Below, one piece after another: positions 9,816 to 18,653 of a stretch of 33,972 nt of DNA (positions within the stretch are counted from its first letter, which is position 1; each line of letters opens with the position of its first letter). The stretch spans positions 1 to 33,972 of the forward strand of contig JAIPAH010000020.1 of the NCBI GenBank assembly GCA_021740175.1. The letters run 5' to 3'. A program made the translations under genes and the position numbers. The notes beneath the pieces are model-generated. The model was not told the DNA's origin. It ran no database searches and saw nothing but the letters and a program-made list of their open reading frames with translations. This DNA is from Bacteroidales bacterium (GTDB lineage: Bacteria; Bacteroidota; Bacteroidia; Bacteroidales; JAIPAH01).

Positions 9816-11057
9816 ATGAAGAAGAATATTTTTTACCTTTCACTTTTGGGAGCCATTATTGTGGGTTTAATCCTCTATTTTACCCTCCCTGAAGAGTCCG
9901 AGCAGCGTCAAATGCTCGTTCCCGTGAATTATGGCGAATTCAAAATTACCGTAACCACAACCGGCGAATTGGAGGCCGAAAATTCGCAAGCCATTCATGG
10001 CCCCTCCGATGTTAGGAAATTCGGTATCTATCGGATGGAAATTAATGATATGGTTCCCGACGGGACTGTGGTAGATTCAGGGGAATGGGTGGCTACCCTG
10101 GATAAAAGTGAGTTGACGACTAAGAAGCAAGACCTGGAATCGGAACTCGACAAACTGGAGTCGCAATACACTCAAACTCGCCTGGACACGTCTATGAAAT
10201 TGCGTCAGGCACGGGAAGAATTGATTAACCTGGAATATAATGTTAAAGAACAGGAAATCAGGGTGGAACAATCGAAGTTTGAACCCCCGGCCACCCAGCG
10301 GAAAAGAAATAATGACCTTAAACAAGCCAAAAGAAAATTACAGCAAGCCCACGAGAGTTATGAGTTAAAACTGGAAAAAGCCCGTGCCGACATGCAGGAA
10401 GCTGCTGCTGCACTCGAGAAAAAGAAGCGTCGTTATAAGGAATTGAAGCAAACTATGAAGCAATTTCGTGTGACTGCCCCTGAGTCAGGGATGGTTGTAT
10501 ATAAACGCACACGGGATGGAAAAAAGAAAGGTGCGGGTAGCCAGATATCGACGTGGCGCAACGTCGTGGCTGAATTACCCGACCTGTCGGAGATGATCTC
10601 TAAAACCTATGTGAATGAGGTGGATATAAGCAAGGTGGAGGAAGGTCAGAAAGCTTTTATCGGGATTGATGCCTTCCCCCAGAAGGAGTATCCCGGAAAA
10701 GTTATTAATGTCGCCAATATCGGGCAGCAGATGAAAAACAGCAATGCCAAAGTCTTTGAGGTGGAGATAGAACTGGAGGAAGAAGATGAAGTATTGCGGC
10801 CGGCTATGACAACCAAGAATGAAATCATTACCGAAGTGTACGATAGTGTACGATATGTTCCCCTTGAGGCAGTATTTCATGATGAAGATATCTCTTACGT
10901 GATTGCGGAGAGCAACAGACGCTATGAAGTGAAGCTGGGGAAAAGCAACGAAAACGAAATCATTATTGAGCGAGGGATATCCAGCGATAAAAAGGTGTAT
11001 ATAAAACCGCCGGACGATTATGAATCGCTGGAAATGGTAAGGTTAAAAAACGAGTGA
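9816..11057 (+). CDS. HlyD/MacA-type efflux periplasmic adaptor subunit
   Basis: N-terminal TM, central coiled coil (SELDKLESQYTQTRLDTSMKLRQAREELINLEY...), VTAPESGMVVYKRTRDG lipoyl-like half-motif, beta-barrel region; stop overlaps next start. Confidence 0.88.
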   Translation: MKKNIFYLSLLGAIIVGLILYFTLPEESEQRQMLVPVNYGEFKITVTTTGELEAENSQAIHGPSDVRKFGIYRMEINDMVPDGTVVDSGEWVATLDKSELTTKKQDLESELDKLESQYTQTRLDTSMKLRQAREELINLEYNVKEQEIRVEQSKFEPPATQRKRNNDLKQAKRKLQQAHESYELKLEKARADMQEAAAALEKKKRRYKELKQTMKQFRVTAPESGMVVYKRTRDGKKKGAGSQISTWRNVVAELPDLSEMISKTYVNEVDISKVEEGQKAFIGIDAFPQKEYPGKVINVANIGQQMKNSNAKVFEVEIELEEEDEVLRPAMTTKNEIITEVYDSVRYVPLEAVFHDEDISYVIAESNRRYEVKLGKSNENEIIIERGISSDKKVYIKPPDDYESLEMVRLKNE

Positions 11058-12421
11058 TTTTGGAACGAATAAGATACCTTCTCAACATAGCACTTGAAGC
11101 GGTTTTTTTGAATCGAACACGCTCTATTCTCACAGCTTTGGGAATAGTTTTCGGAGTGGCTGCTGTTATTGCCATGCTTGCCATTGGCCGGGGTGCTAAA
11201 AAGGAAATCCTCGAACAGATTGAAATGGTGGGGGTGAATAATATTGTAATTACACCGGTGAGCGATGATAAAAGTAACGGGGATGACGGAGATGAAGAAG
11301 GAGGGGGGCAACAAAAAGAATCCAGGGAAAAATATTCGCCGGGCCTTACTTTTGAAGATGCGCAAAGTTTTGCCAGGCTGATCCCTTCGGTGAAACAAGT
11401 GAGTCCCCAGGTAAGCTATGATATACCTGTCGTTAGAAAACAGGAACAGGTCAATACGACGTTAACGGGGGTAAATCCGAATTTTTTTGAAGTCTTCAAT
11501 CATGCTTTATATAAAGGTTCCTTTTTTTCCGAACAGCAAATACAAAAAGGGGCGCCGGTTTGTATAATCGGCCCCGGGCTTAAGGCTAAACTTTTTAAGA
11601 AAGAAGCACCCATTGGAAAACGTATTAAATGCGGCCCTGTTTGGATGAAGGTCATCGGCGTGCTTAAAAGAAGGGATTACAAGAAGGAAGCCAGCGAAGA
11701 TTTTCGTATCCGCAACACCAATAAAAATATTTATGCTCCCATCAAAACGGTTTTGGTTCGTTTTAAGGATCGATCGGTGGTTACCGGCGGGATGCTGCAG
11801 GGAACGAATAAAGGCAATCAAGCCGGTGCATCCGGTTTTATCAATTCCAACAAAGAAAAACAACTGGGTAATAACCAGCTTAACAAAATAGTGGTTCAGG
11901 TAGAAAACAGCGAGCAACTTTCGGCGACGCGTGATGTAATAGAGCGGATGCTGCTGCGACGTCATAATGAGAAAAAAGATTTTGAGATTACCATTCCGGA
12001 GCTACTGCTGCAACAACAACAGCGAACCAAAAACATTTTCAATATTGTGCTGGGCGCCATCGCCAGTATCTCGCTGCTTGTAGGAGGAATAGGTATTATG
12101 AACATCATGCTGGCCTCCGTGATGGAGCGCATCCGTGAAATCGGAATACGTCTCGCCGTGGGTGCACGCAAACGCGATGTAGTTTTCCAGTTCCTGGCCG
12201 AGGCTACCATTATAAGCGTGATAGGGGGATTGATGGGGATTGTATTGGGCGTCGTCCTGGCAAAACTTATCAATGAGCTGGCAGGCATTGCCACCATTGT
12301 TAGCCTGGTTTCCATTATCGTATCTTTCGGGGTGGCCGCCGCCGTAGGCATCGTCTTTGGCTGGATGCCCGCCCGCAAAGCAGCACAGCAGGACCCTGTC
12401 GAGTCGCTGAGGTATGAGTAG
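11054..12421 (+). CDS. MacB-like ABC transporter permease (FtsX-like, MacB_PCD)
   Basis: LNIALEAVFLNRTRSILTALGIVFGVAAVIAMLAIGRGAKKEIL and C-terminal SLLVGGIGIMNIMLASVMERIREIGIRLAVGARKRDV...GWMPARKAAQQDPVESLRYE; GTG start overlapping upstream stop; no ATPase domain. Confidence 0.93.
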   Translation: MILERIRYLLNIALEAVFLNRTRSILTALGIVFGVAAVIAMLAIGRGAKKEILEQIEMVGVNNIVITPVSDDKSNGDDGDEEGGGQQKESREKYSPGLTFEDAQSFARLIPSVKQVSPQVSYDIPVVRKQEQVNTTLTGVNPNFFEVFNHALYKGSFFSEQQIQKGAPVCIIGPGLKAKLFKKEAPIGKRIKCGPVWMKVIGVLKRRDYKKEASEDFRIRNTNKNIYAPIKTVLVRFKDRSVVTGGMLQGTNKGNQAGASGFINSNKEKQLGNNQLNKIVVQVENSEQLSATRDVIERMLLRRHNEKKDFEITIPELLLQQQQRTKNIFNIVLGAIASISLLVGGIGIMNIMLASVMERIREIGIRLAVGARKRDVVFQFLAEATIISVIGGLMGIVLGVVLAKLINELAGIATIVSLVSIIVSFGVAAAVGIVFGWMPARKAAQQDPVESLRYE

Positions 12422-12456
12422 GGCGTTTTTAAGTTTGTAGGTTTTTAAGTTACTAA

Positions 12457-12536
12457 GTGTTTAGGTGCGTAAGTGTTTAGGTGCGTAAATGTTTAGGTGC
12501 GTAAATGTTTAGGTGCGTGAGTGTTTAGGTGTTTAG
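12457..12536. repeat. Tandem 16-bp repeat (about 5 units) within a longer 8-nt periodic G/T-rich tract (~12424-12597)
   Basis: gtgtttaggtgcgtaa / gtgtttaggtgcgtaa / atgtttaggtgcgtaa / atgtttaggtgcgtga / gtgtttaggtgtttag. Confidence 0.9.
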
Positions 12537-12781
12537 GTTTTTAAGTTGTTTGTGTTCAAGTGTTTATGTGTGTAGGTGTTTAAGTTTTTATGTTGGTAAA
12601 ATTGTCAATCGTTATTTGACTTGTCCTGAGATAATTTGATTTGAATGTTTTAAGTATTTAGGAGGGTAACACCGCACCTTTGCGAGGTCAGGCTTATGTT
12701 TTTCGTCTGAAATGTAAAGTATATTTCCAAAGGAGAGTCAATTTAATTAACTGTTTAACAGTGAATTATTTAAATTATATG

Positions 12782-12839
12782 AAAATTTCGATTCAAACCG
12801 AAAAATTCAAACAAAAATTTCGTTTGAAACCGAAAAATT
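12782..12839 (+). promoter_or_regulatory. Pair of 26-bp direct repeats upstream of DUF4143-type ATPase (possible operator)
   Basis: aaaatttcgattcaaaccgaaaaatt (12782-12807) and aaaatttcgtttgaaaccgaaaaatt (12814-12839), 2 mismatches, 32 bp apart start to start. Confidence 0.5.
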
Positions 12840-12865
12840 TATATTTTTAAAGAAAATTACTTAGA

Positions 12866-13990
12866 ATGATTTCCAGAAAACTATTGAAGTTAATAAATCC
12901 AAGAATGGATGATTCAAAGGTGATCATCATTTTAGGACCTCGTCAATCAGGTAAGACGACCCTACTGCAGGAAATAGTACGTGATAGTGACAAAAATGTG
13001 TTATGGTTGAATGGAGATGAGTCTGATGTAAGACAGCTTTTATCTAATCAAACTTCCACCGCCCTGAAATCCTTAATCGGAAATCACAACTGTCTGGTAA
13101 TTGATGAGGGACAGCGAATTGAGAACATTGGACTTTGTATTAAATTGATTCACGATAACATTAAAGGCGTAAAAGTCGTTGCAAGTGGTTCCTCTGCTTT
13201 TGAATTGGCAAATAAAATCAACGAACCACTAACGGGTAGAAAATGGGAGTTTTTTCTGTACCCACTTTCATATTCGGAAATGTCGGATCATCAAGGCAGA
13301 ATGAACGAGCGGCGATTATTGGAACACCGTCTGATTTATGGTTACTACCCGGAAGTAGTTACAAGTCCTGGTAACGAAAAAATGATTCTACAGCAAATCT
13401 CAGATAGTTACCTTTACAAGGACTTACTCACCTGGGAAAACATTAAAAAACCGGACCGGCTGGAATTGTTGGTGCAGGCCTTGGCATTTCAGGTAGGTAG
13501 CCAGGTTTCCTATCATGAGCTAGCCCAAACTACAGGTCTCGACAAAGAAACTGTTGAAAGATATATGCTTTTGCTGGAGAGGGCTTTTATCATTTTTCGT
13601 TTACCCTCTTTCAACAGAAACCTGAGAAATGAGCTCAAAAAAAGCCGCAAGATATATTTTTTTGATAATGGACTTAGAAATGCCATTGTGCGGAATTTTA
13701 ATCCTCTGGGGATTAGAAATGATGTCGGTCAGTTATGGGAGAATTTTATTATCAGCGAAAGGGTTAAGCACATGCAAGACAAAGGCATTTTAGCCAATCA
13801 ATTTTTTTGGAGAACACATAGTCAACAGGAAATTGACTATATCGAAGAAAGGGAAGGTATGCTTTATGCCTATGAAATGAAATGGAAGGCTAAGAAACAT
13901 TATCGCTTTCCGGCTGCTTTCCGTAAAGCTTATCCTAACAGTGAAAGCTCTATAATAACGCCGGAAAATTTTGAAGAGTTTGTAGGTTAG
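12866..13990 (+). CDS. AAA/DUF4143-type ATP-binding protein
   Basis: IIILGPRQSGKTTLLQEI Walker A, LVIDEGQRI Walker B-like, KVVASGSSAFELANKINEPLTGR, C-terminal FWRTHSQQEIDYIEEREGMLYAYEMKWKAKK. Confidence 0.92.
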   Translation: MISRKLLKLINPRMDDSKVIIILGPRQSGKTTLLQEIVRDSDKNVLWLNGDESDVRQLLSNQTSTALKSLIGNHNCLVIDEGQRIENIGLCIKLIHDNIKGVKVVASGSSAFELANKINEPLTGRKWEFFLYPLSYSEMSDHQGRMNERRLLEHRLIYGYYPEVVTSPGNEKMILQQISDSYLYKDLLTWENIKKPDRLELLVQALAFQVGSQVSYHELAQTTGLDKETVERYMLLLERAFIIFRLPSFNRNLRNELKKSRKIYFFDNGLRNAIVRNFNPLGIRNDVGQLWENFIISERVKHMQDKGILANQFFWRTHSQQEIDYIEEREGMLYAYEMKWKAKKHYRFPAAFRKAYPNSESSIITPENFEEFVG

Positions 13991-14080
13991 TTGAATGATT
14001 CGTCAAGGTTTAGAATTTAACGAATGATGAGTATTTTATAGAATATTCAATTTGGTAATTATTTAGCTGGCATAAAAAAT

Positions 14081-14175
14081 CTGTGAAAATCAGTTCAATC
14101 TGTGTCATCAGTGTTCTATTGTTTTTCAATAATGGCACACTGATTTAACTGATGATACTGATTCACACTGATCAA
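14081..14175. repeat. Imperfect inverted repeat, intergenic
   Basis: aatctgtgaaaatcagttcaatctgtgtcatcagtgttctattg facing caataatggcacactgatttaactgatgatactgattcacactgat. Confidence 0.6.
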
Positions 14176-14241
14176 GCCTAAATAATTGCGACTTCTCCAA
14201 CAAATCGATTTTTCCGAATAAATATATGCAAAGCCATTTAA

Positions 14242-14439
14242 AATGCCTGGAAATCGCAGCAGGAAGTCCCCGCCAACACCCCGCTTTCCGACAAAATCAG
14301 CAAAGAGCTCAAAAAGCGGGGATTTCAGTTTATCGGCACCACCGTTATCTACGCCCACATGCAGGCCACCGGCATGGTCAACGACCATACTGTCGATTGT
14401 TTTAGGTATGAGGAGGTGAGGAGGTTGGGAGGGGTGTAG
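14242..14439 (+). pseudogene. tag: C-terminal relic of DNA-3-methyladenine glycosylase I
   Basis: Forward frame reads NAWKSQQEVPANTPLSDKISKELKKRGFQFIGTTVIYAHMQATGMVNDHTVDCFRYEEVRRLGGV*, matching the conserved Tag C-terminus (SDxxSKxLKKRGFxFxGxTxxYAxMQAxGxVNDH); in-frame TAA directly upstream, no N-terminal part present. Confidence 0.85.
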
Positions 14440-14453
14440 GATCATGTTTAGCA

Positions 14454-15701
14454 TCATCCCAAAAACATGGCAGCATGAATCGCGATAATGTTGTCAGAGA
14501 AATATTGGGTTTCCGGATCATTGGAGAGAATAAATGCTTTCTTTACCGGTTTGTTTAGTAATTTATCCAAGCCTTTGAGATGCCGGGCATCCTTATTGGA
14601 AATCTTTTCAGTCATCTTAATTTCAAAAGCATAATAATACTCAGGAAACTCTATAAGTAAATCTATTTCCTTCCCGTCATGGGTGTGTAAATGATACAAA
14701 GATCTTTGTTCGCCGATAGTGCGCATTTGTTTGAATAGTTCAGATACAATTAAACTTTCAAATTCATAGCCTGTTAATCCCCCTTTTTTCTGGAGTATAG
14801 CTTGTATAATCCCTTGATCGAGAAAATGAATCTTCGGCATTTTTGATAGTCGCTTGTTTAGATTCTGTGCCCAGGCAGGTATTATCACTGATTGGTAACT
14901 CAGCTCAAAGTACCTCAGATAGCGTTGAACCGTTTTTGTTGTAATTCCCAGTTTTCGGCCCATATCAGAAGCATTAATCAGAGTGGCTGTGTTGATGGCT
15001 ACATATCGCTGAAGATTGAGAAAAGGTTCCAGGTCTCTGAAGGCTGCCAAATCTCTTATATCACGTTCCAGATAGGTTTTGACATAATTTGTAAGCCAAT
15101 TGAACTTTTCTTCTTCTGAGAGTTCAGGATCTGAAACGGCCGGATACGATCCAAAATGCATCAAATGTTCCCAGGCTTTCTGTTTCTCTGTCATATGGTT
15201 GTCCAAATGAAAGGTAGGTAAATATTCAGTAGTATTCCTGCTCAACAGTTCCTTTTGAAAAAGTGAATCTTCGATAGGATCATCCCACGACTCGGTCTTT
15301 AATTCAGGTAATGTCAAAGGGTAGACTTCCAGAAGATTGCTTCTTCCTGCCAGGCTTTCCCGTACCTTTTCCATTAACAGTAGCTGGCTTGAACCAAGCA
15401 ATATGTAGCGGGGCATTTCGAATTGATCGTACACTGATTTTATGCTCTCGATGAGCTCGGGTTCTTTTTGTATTTCATCCAGAACAGCAAATGGATATAG
15501 TTTCGACCATTGCTGAGCCGTAAGTTTACGGTAATTACTTCTCATTACAGGATCTTCAATGGAGATATACTGGTAATCAGGAAAGAGTCTGCGTATTAAG
15601 GTGGTTTTTCCTGTTTGCCTGGCACCAGTCAATACAATTATTCTTCCCGTCTTTAAAGAATTGATTCTTCTTATCTGTGCGGAAATTCGCCGATTTTTCA
15701 T
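14454..15701 (-). CDS. AAA_14/DUF4143-type ATP-binding protein
   Basis: IIVLTGARQTGKTTLIRRLFPDY, AVLDEIQKEPELIESIKSVYD, YILLGSSQLLLMEKVRESLAGRSNLLEVYPLTLPEL, C-terminal LHTHDGKEIDLLIEFPEYYYAFEIKMTEK. Confidence 0.93.
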   Translation of the reverse strand: MKNRRISAQIRRINSLKTGRIIVLTGARQTGKTTLIRRLFPDYQYISIEDPVMRSNYRKLTAQQWSKLYPFAVLDEIQKEPELIESIKSVYDQFEMPRYILLGSSQLLLMEKVRESLAGRSNLLEVYPLTLPELKTESWDDPIEDSLFQKELLSRNTTEYLPTFHLDNHMTEKQKAWEHLMHFGSYPAVSDPELSEEEKFNWLTNYVKTYLERDIRDLAAFRDLEPFLNLQRYVAINTATLINASDMGRKLGITTKTVQRYLRYFELSYQSVIIPAWAQNLNKRLSKMPKIHFLDQGIIQAILQKKGGLTGYEFESLIVSELFKQMRTIGEQRSLYHLHTHDGKEIDLLIEFPEYYYAFEIKMTEKISNKDARHLKGLDKLLNKPVKKAFILSNDPETQYFSDNIIAIHAAMFLG

Positions 15702-16099
15702 AGGTCATAGTTTTACTAGTAACTCCTAATATGTCTTTAGACAAAGGTACAGAATATTAGTTATAAATCGTATATTTCTTCCAATATATACGCTATTTTA
15801 TGGCTTTAAATACCATAACTTACGCTTAAAAACAGATTTATTGATTGAGATAATATAGCCATAATCCTCCTTAATGCATCCCATATAAGAAACTAAGAGG
15901 CCGTCCAGAAAGAAAAAAGTTTCCGCTGAAGCAATTTGATACCCACCCATATAAACTAAAACTTAATGATATTGGGCAGCTTTCCCGGTTATTCGACAAA
16001 AAAAATTAAAGGGCAAAAGTTGTTGGATATTCTCGCTGACGGTTTGAACGGCCCCATGACATTATTCTACAAAAAAATACTAAATAATTTCATTTTGAT

Positions 16100-16395
16100 A
16101 AAAAAATCTTATATTAGACCCATCGATGAAAAAGAGCCGATCCCCGGTTTGTTTTTACCGTGTAACAAACCGGCCCTGGAGAGAATACGAATAAATATTC
16201 ATCGATATTTCCAAAATTTCCAACGAGGAGTAGCACAAGGCGAAAAAAATGACAAAAACCGCGGCAATGCGGAACGAAATTGATATGTCAAATATACGAA
16301 AAATACTAATAATTATTAAGAAATATTTAACAAAATATGTTAGATAAAACTTGACTTTGTTTTTTTGAATTAGTATTGCAAGTACAGAAGAAAAT
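16100..16395 (+). repeat. Promoter cassette repeat, copy A
   Basis: tatattagaccca...ccggtttgtttttaccgtgtaacaaaccgg...caacgaggagtagcacaaggcgaaaaaaatgacaaaaaccgc...cttgactttgtttttttgaattagtattgcaagtacagaagaaaat; same sequence at 18119 and 20577. Confidence 0.92.
16351..16379 (+). promoter_or_regulatory. Putative Bacteroidota-type promoter in cassette A (TTGACTTTG ... TAGTATTGC)
   Basis: TTGAC at 16351, TAGTATTGC at 16371, close to the TTTG/TANNTTTG consensus; spacer has a T7 run. Confidence 0.55.
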
Positions 16396-16445
16396 CTTCT
16401 GCCTCCGAGTGCGCATAGGAGAAAGTTAAATTAAACCTTTGTATA

Positions 16446-17039
16446 ATGCGAATTACAACAACTTTTGCTTCAATAATAATCTTAATTTTCAGTTTGGTTT
16501 TTATTAGCTGTGAAAAATAAAATTCTAATGATAAGCTCAATTCTGAAAATCAAAATGAAGAAAATACAATTCATCAAAGATCTAATAGAATTGATGAATT
16601 AATGAGTTACTATTATCAACAGGCACAAAAAAATACAAGTAGAGGTCCATTTGAGGATATATGGAACTGGATGGTGTCCCATGCAGGTGTGCATGGTGAC
16701 CGTTCATACGATCTGCCTTGTGGTCCTTGTCCTGGAATATGTATTGGTATCAGATTTACTCCAGTGGATGATGATTATCTTTTAACCCAGGAAGAATATG
16801 AAAATGGTAAAAGGCTATTGGAAATTGGATTTTTTAATGATTCAACTTTGGGTGTAAATTTTAAACATAAAGGGTTTGTAGAAAATGATACGTTATTTGT
16901 AGACCAAGACTATAATATTGGTGATGAGGCATCTGAATTATACAATAAAGACTCAATAATTATTGAAAAAGGTGCTTATCCTGTAACGTACTCTCAAAGT
17001 AAAAATGGTAGCACGATTGTGGATATAAAAAGTTATTAA
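16446..17039 (+). pseudogene. Small lipoprotein interrupted by an in-frame TAA (16518-16520); the ORF track keeps only 16602-17039
   Basis: MRITTTFASIIILIFSLVFISCEK*NSNDKLNSENQNEENTIHQRSNRIDELMSYYYQQAQKN...; lipobox ISC, stop and remaining 145+ codons are all in one frame. Confidence 0.65.
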
Positions 17040-17062
17040 ATTGTATTAATGATTAGTTTATT

Positions 17063-17099
17063 ACCTGCTTAAGAATTTAAATTCTTGAGCAGGTTTTAT
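17063..17099 (+). terminator. Terminator-like hairpin
   Basis: acctgcttaagaatttaaattcttgagcaggttttatt, near-perfect inverted repeat plus T-rich tail. Confidence 0.75.
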
Positions 17100-17118
17100 T
17101 CTTTAAAGTTTATTAGTA

Positions 17119-17748
17119 ATGAATAAAAGGAAATTGGCAAGACTATATTTTATAGTGACCATGATTTTTATAATATCTGGTTGCACCCTGCTTTTACCAT
17201 TTTATGGAGTTAAAAGCCCACGATTTGAAAGTATCAATAAACAAAAGGAGATTTTATCAAAATACAACTGCGATACATCGAATTTGTATTTTATAGATAC
17301 GAACTACTACGATAGTCTGGATTACAATGAGAAATATGCCATCAATACATACAAGCTAAAGAAAGGAGCTGGTGCCTCGGCCATTCAACTGCGTATGTAT
17401 AATTCTCAGGGAGCGTTTACATCCGGATGGTCTCAATGCTTCGGGAAAGCGGACAGACATAGGATTTTTGATTCTGTACCGTTTTTAAACAATAAGGATT
17501 TGCCTGTAAATCAAAAACTTTCGCTTCAGAATGATTTAAAAATGTTTCAAGTTTCAGAAGAAAAAAGAAAACAGATTTTGAGTGAAGCGCGTAATCACGA
17601 TTATACGATTGTCCTCATCTGGGTCGGGTATGCAGGAGTTTTCACAAAACGAACATTGCGAAATTTAAGCCAGTATCAGGAAGAAAATCCCGAACATGAT
17701 TTCTTTGTTTTGAAAATGAATCTTACTGCAAGGTATCATTACGAATGA
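17119..17748 (+). CDS. Hypothetical lipoprotein
   Basis: MNKRKLARLYFIVTMIFIISGCTLL lipobox; no family recognised. Confidence 0.75.
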   Translation: MNKRKLARLYFIVTMIFIISGCTLLLPFYGVKSPRFESINKQKEILSKYNCDTSNLYFIDTNYYDSLDYNEKYAINTYKLKKGAGASAIQLRMYNSQGAFTSGWSQCFGKADRHRIFDSVPFLNNKDLPVNQKLSLQNDLKMFQVSEEKRKQILSEARNHDYTIVLIWVGYAGVFTKRTLRNLSQYQEENPEHDFFVLKMNLTARYHYE

Positions 17749-17781
17749 TGGTCTGTACTTTTTGCAAAAAAAACGGAATAT

Positions 17782-17853
17782 CCCGGTGCTTCGCACCTCA
17801 GGGATTCAATGGGGGCATGTTTTAGCTACAAATATTCAGGTGCTCCGCACCTT
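17782..17853 (-). repeat. REP-like short palindromic intergenic element, minus orientation
   Basis: cccggtgcttcgcacctcaggg and tagctacaaatattcaggtgctccgcacctt; reverse complement aaggtgcggagcacctgaatatttgtagcta matches the elements at 18005 and 33787. Confidence 0.7.
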
Positions 17854-18004
17854 CAATTACGGATAGCCCATGATTGTCTGTAATTTAGGGATTGATTTTC
17901 GTTGATACGCTGCGGTTTGAATTTGTTTATTCTAATTTTATTCCGGTTTATAATCGCAATCATCTTCGTTTTCTCTCTAAAAAATTGTTGGGGAATAGGG
18001 TTTT

Positions 18005-18080
18005 CAGCTGCGGAGCAGCAAAATATTTGTAGCTAAAGATACCAAAATCCCCGTCCAAAAGGTGCGGGGCACCGTAACCT
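18005..18080 (+). repeat. REP-like short palindromic intergenic element, plus orientation
   Basis: cagctgcggagcagcaaaatatttgtagctaaagataccaaaatccccgtccaaaaggtgcggggcaccgtaacct. Confidence 0.75.
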
Positions 18081-18118
18081 CCTTCCGCTAAAAAAACCAG
18101 CAAAAAAATTTCATTTTC

Positions 18119-18416
18119 ATTAAAATAATTTTATATTAGACCCATTGATGAAACGTGAGGCCGACCCCCCGGTTTGTTTTTACCGTATAACAAACCGGCC
18201 CTGGAGAGAGAAGACGAATAAATATTTCATCGATAAATCCATAGATTTCCAACGAGGAGTAGCACAAGGAAAAAAAATGACAAAAACCGCAGAAATGCGG
18301 GGCGAAATTGATATGTCAAATATACGAAGAATACTAATAATTATTAAGAAATATTTAACAAAATATGTTAGATAAAACTTGACTTTGTTTTTTTTTGAAT
18401 TAGTATTGCAAATACA
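18119..18416 (+). repeat. Promoter cassette repeat, copy B
   Basis: Strongly similar to copies A and C, including hairpin ccggtttgtt/aacaaaccgg (18169-18178 / 18189-18198) and promoter TTGAC-TAGTATTGC (18379-18409, T9 spacer run). Confidence 0.92.
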
Positions 18417-18653
18417 GAAGAAATAAAAATGAAAGGAGGTAATGGCAGTCTTCAGCTAATTATGATTGAGTTTTTATGAATGAAGCAAATTAATTCATAA
18501 AAGGGTGAACCCGGCATCTTATCCCAGGGCTGCTAACCGGGCGGTAAACCGGTTTAAGAGAAAAAAGCACATTACAATGAGCAAAAAGAATTTTGTGGAA
18601 TTTTCCGCTCACGTAATGTGCCTTAATTGTAAAACGTTACAAATATAAGTATT
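18417..18653 (+). promoter_or_regulatory. Long structured 5' leader of peptide gene 1 with two abutting tiny ORFs
   Basis: MKGGNGSLQLIMIEFL* (18429-18479) abuts MKQINS* (18480-18500); stem gcacattac/gtaatgtgc (18567-18575 / 18613-18621); near-identical block at 20868-21103. Confidence 0.65.

Noticed and set aside
12457-12536. Possible CRISPR array
   Set aside because: Units are contiguous 16-mers without spacers; it is a simple tandem repeat.
14116-14457. 113-aa minus-strand ORF
   Set aside because: Antisense of the Tag relic and an intergenic inverted repeat; no signal of its own.
12866-15701. Two DUF4143-type ATPases as a defence island
   Set aside because: These ATPases are scattered widely as orphans, and no nuclease, methylase or other recognisable defence partner is adjacent.
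15966-16283. 105-aa ORF over cassette A (also 18145-18375 and antisense 20581-20769 over copies B and C)
   Set aside because: Frames differ between copies, start in unrelated flanks and run through the structured repeat; explained by the repeat, not a protein.
17119-17748. Thioredoxin-like fold in the hypothetical lipoprotein (VLIWVGYAGVFTKRTLRNL)
   Set aside because: Vague resemblance only and no CxxC; insufficient to assign a family.
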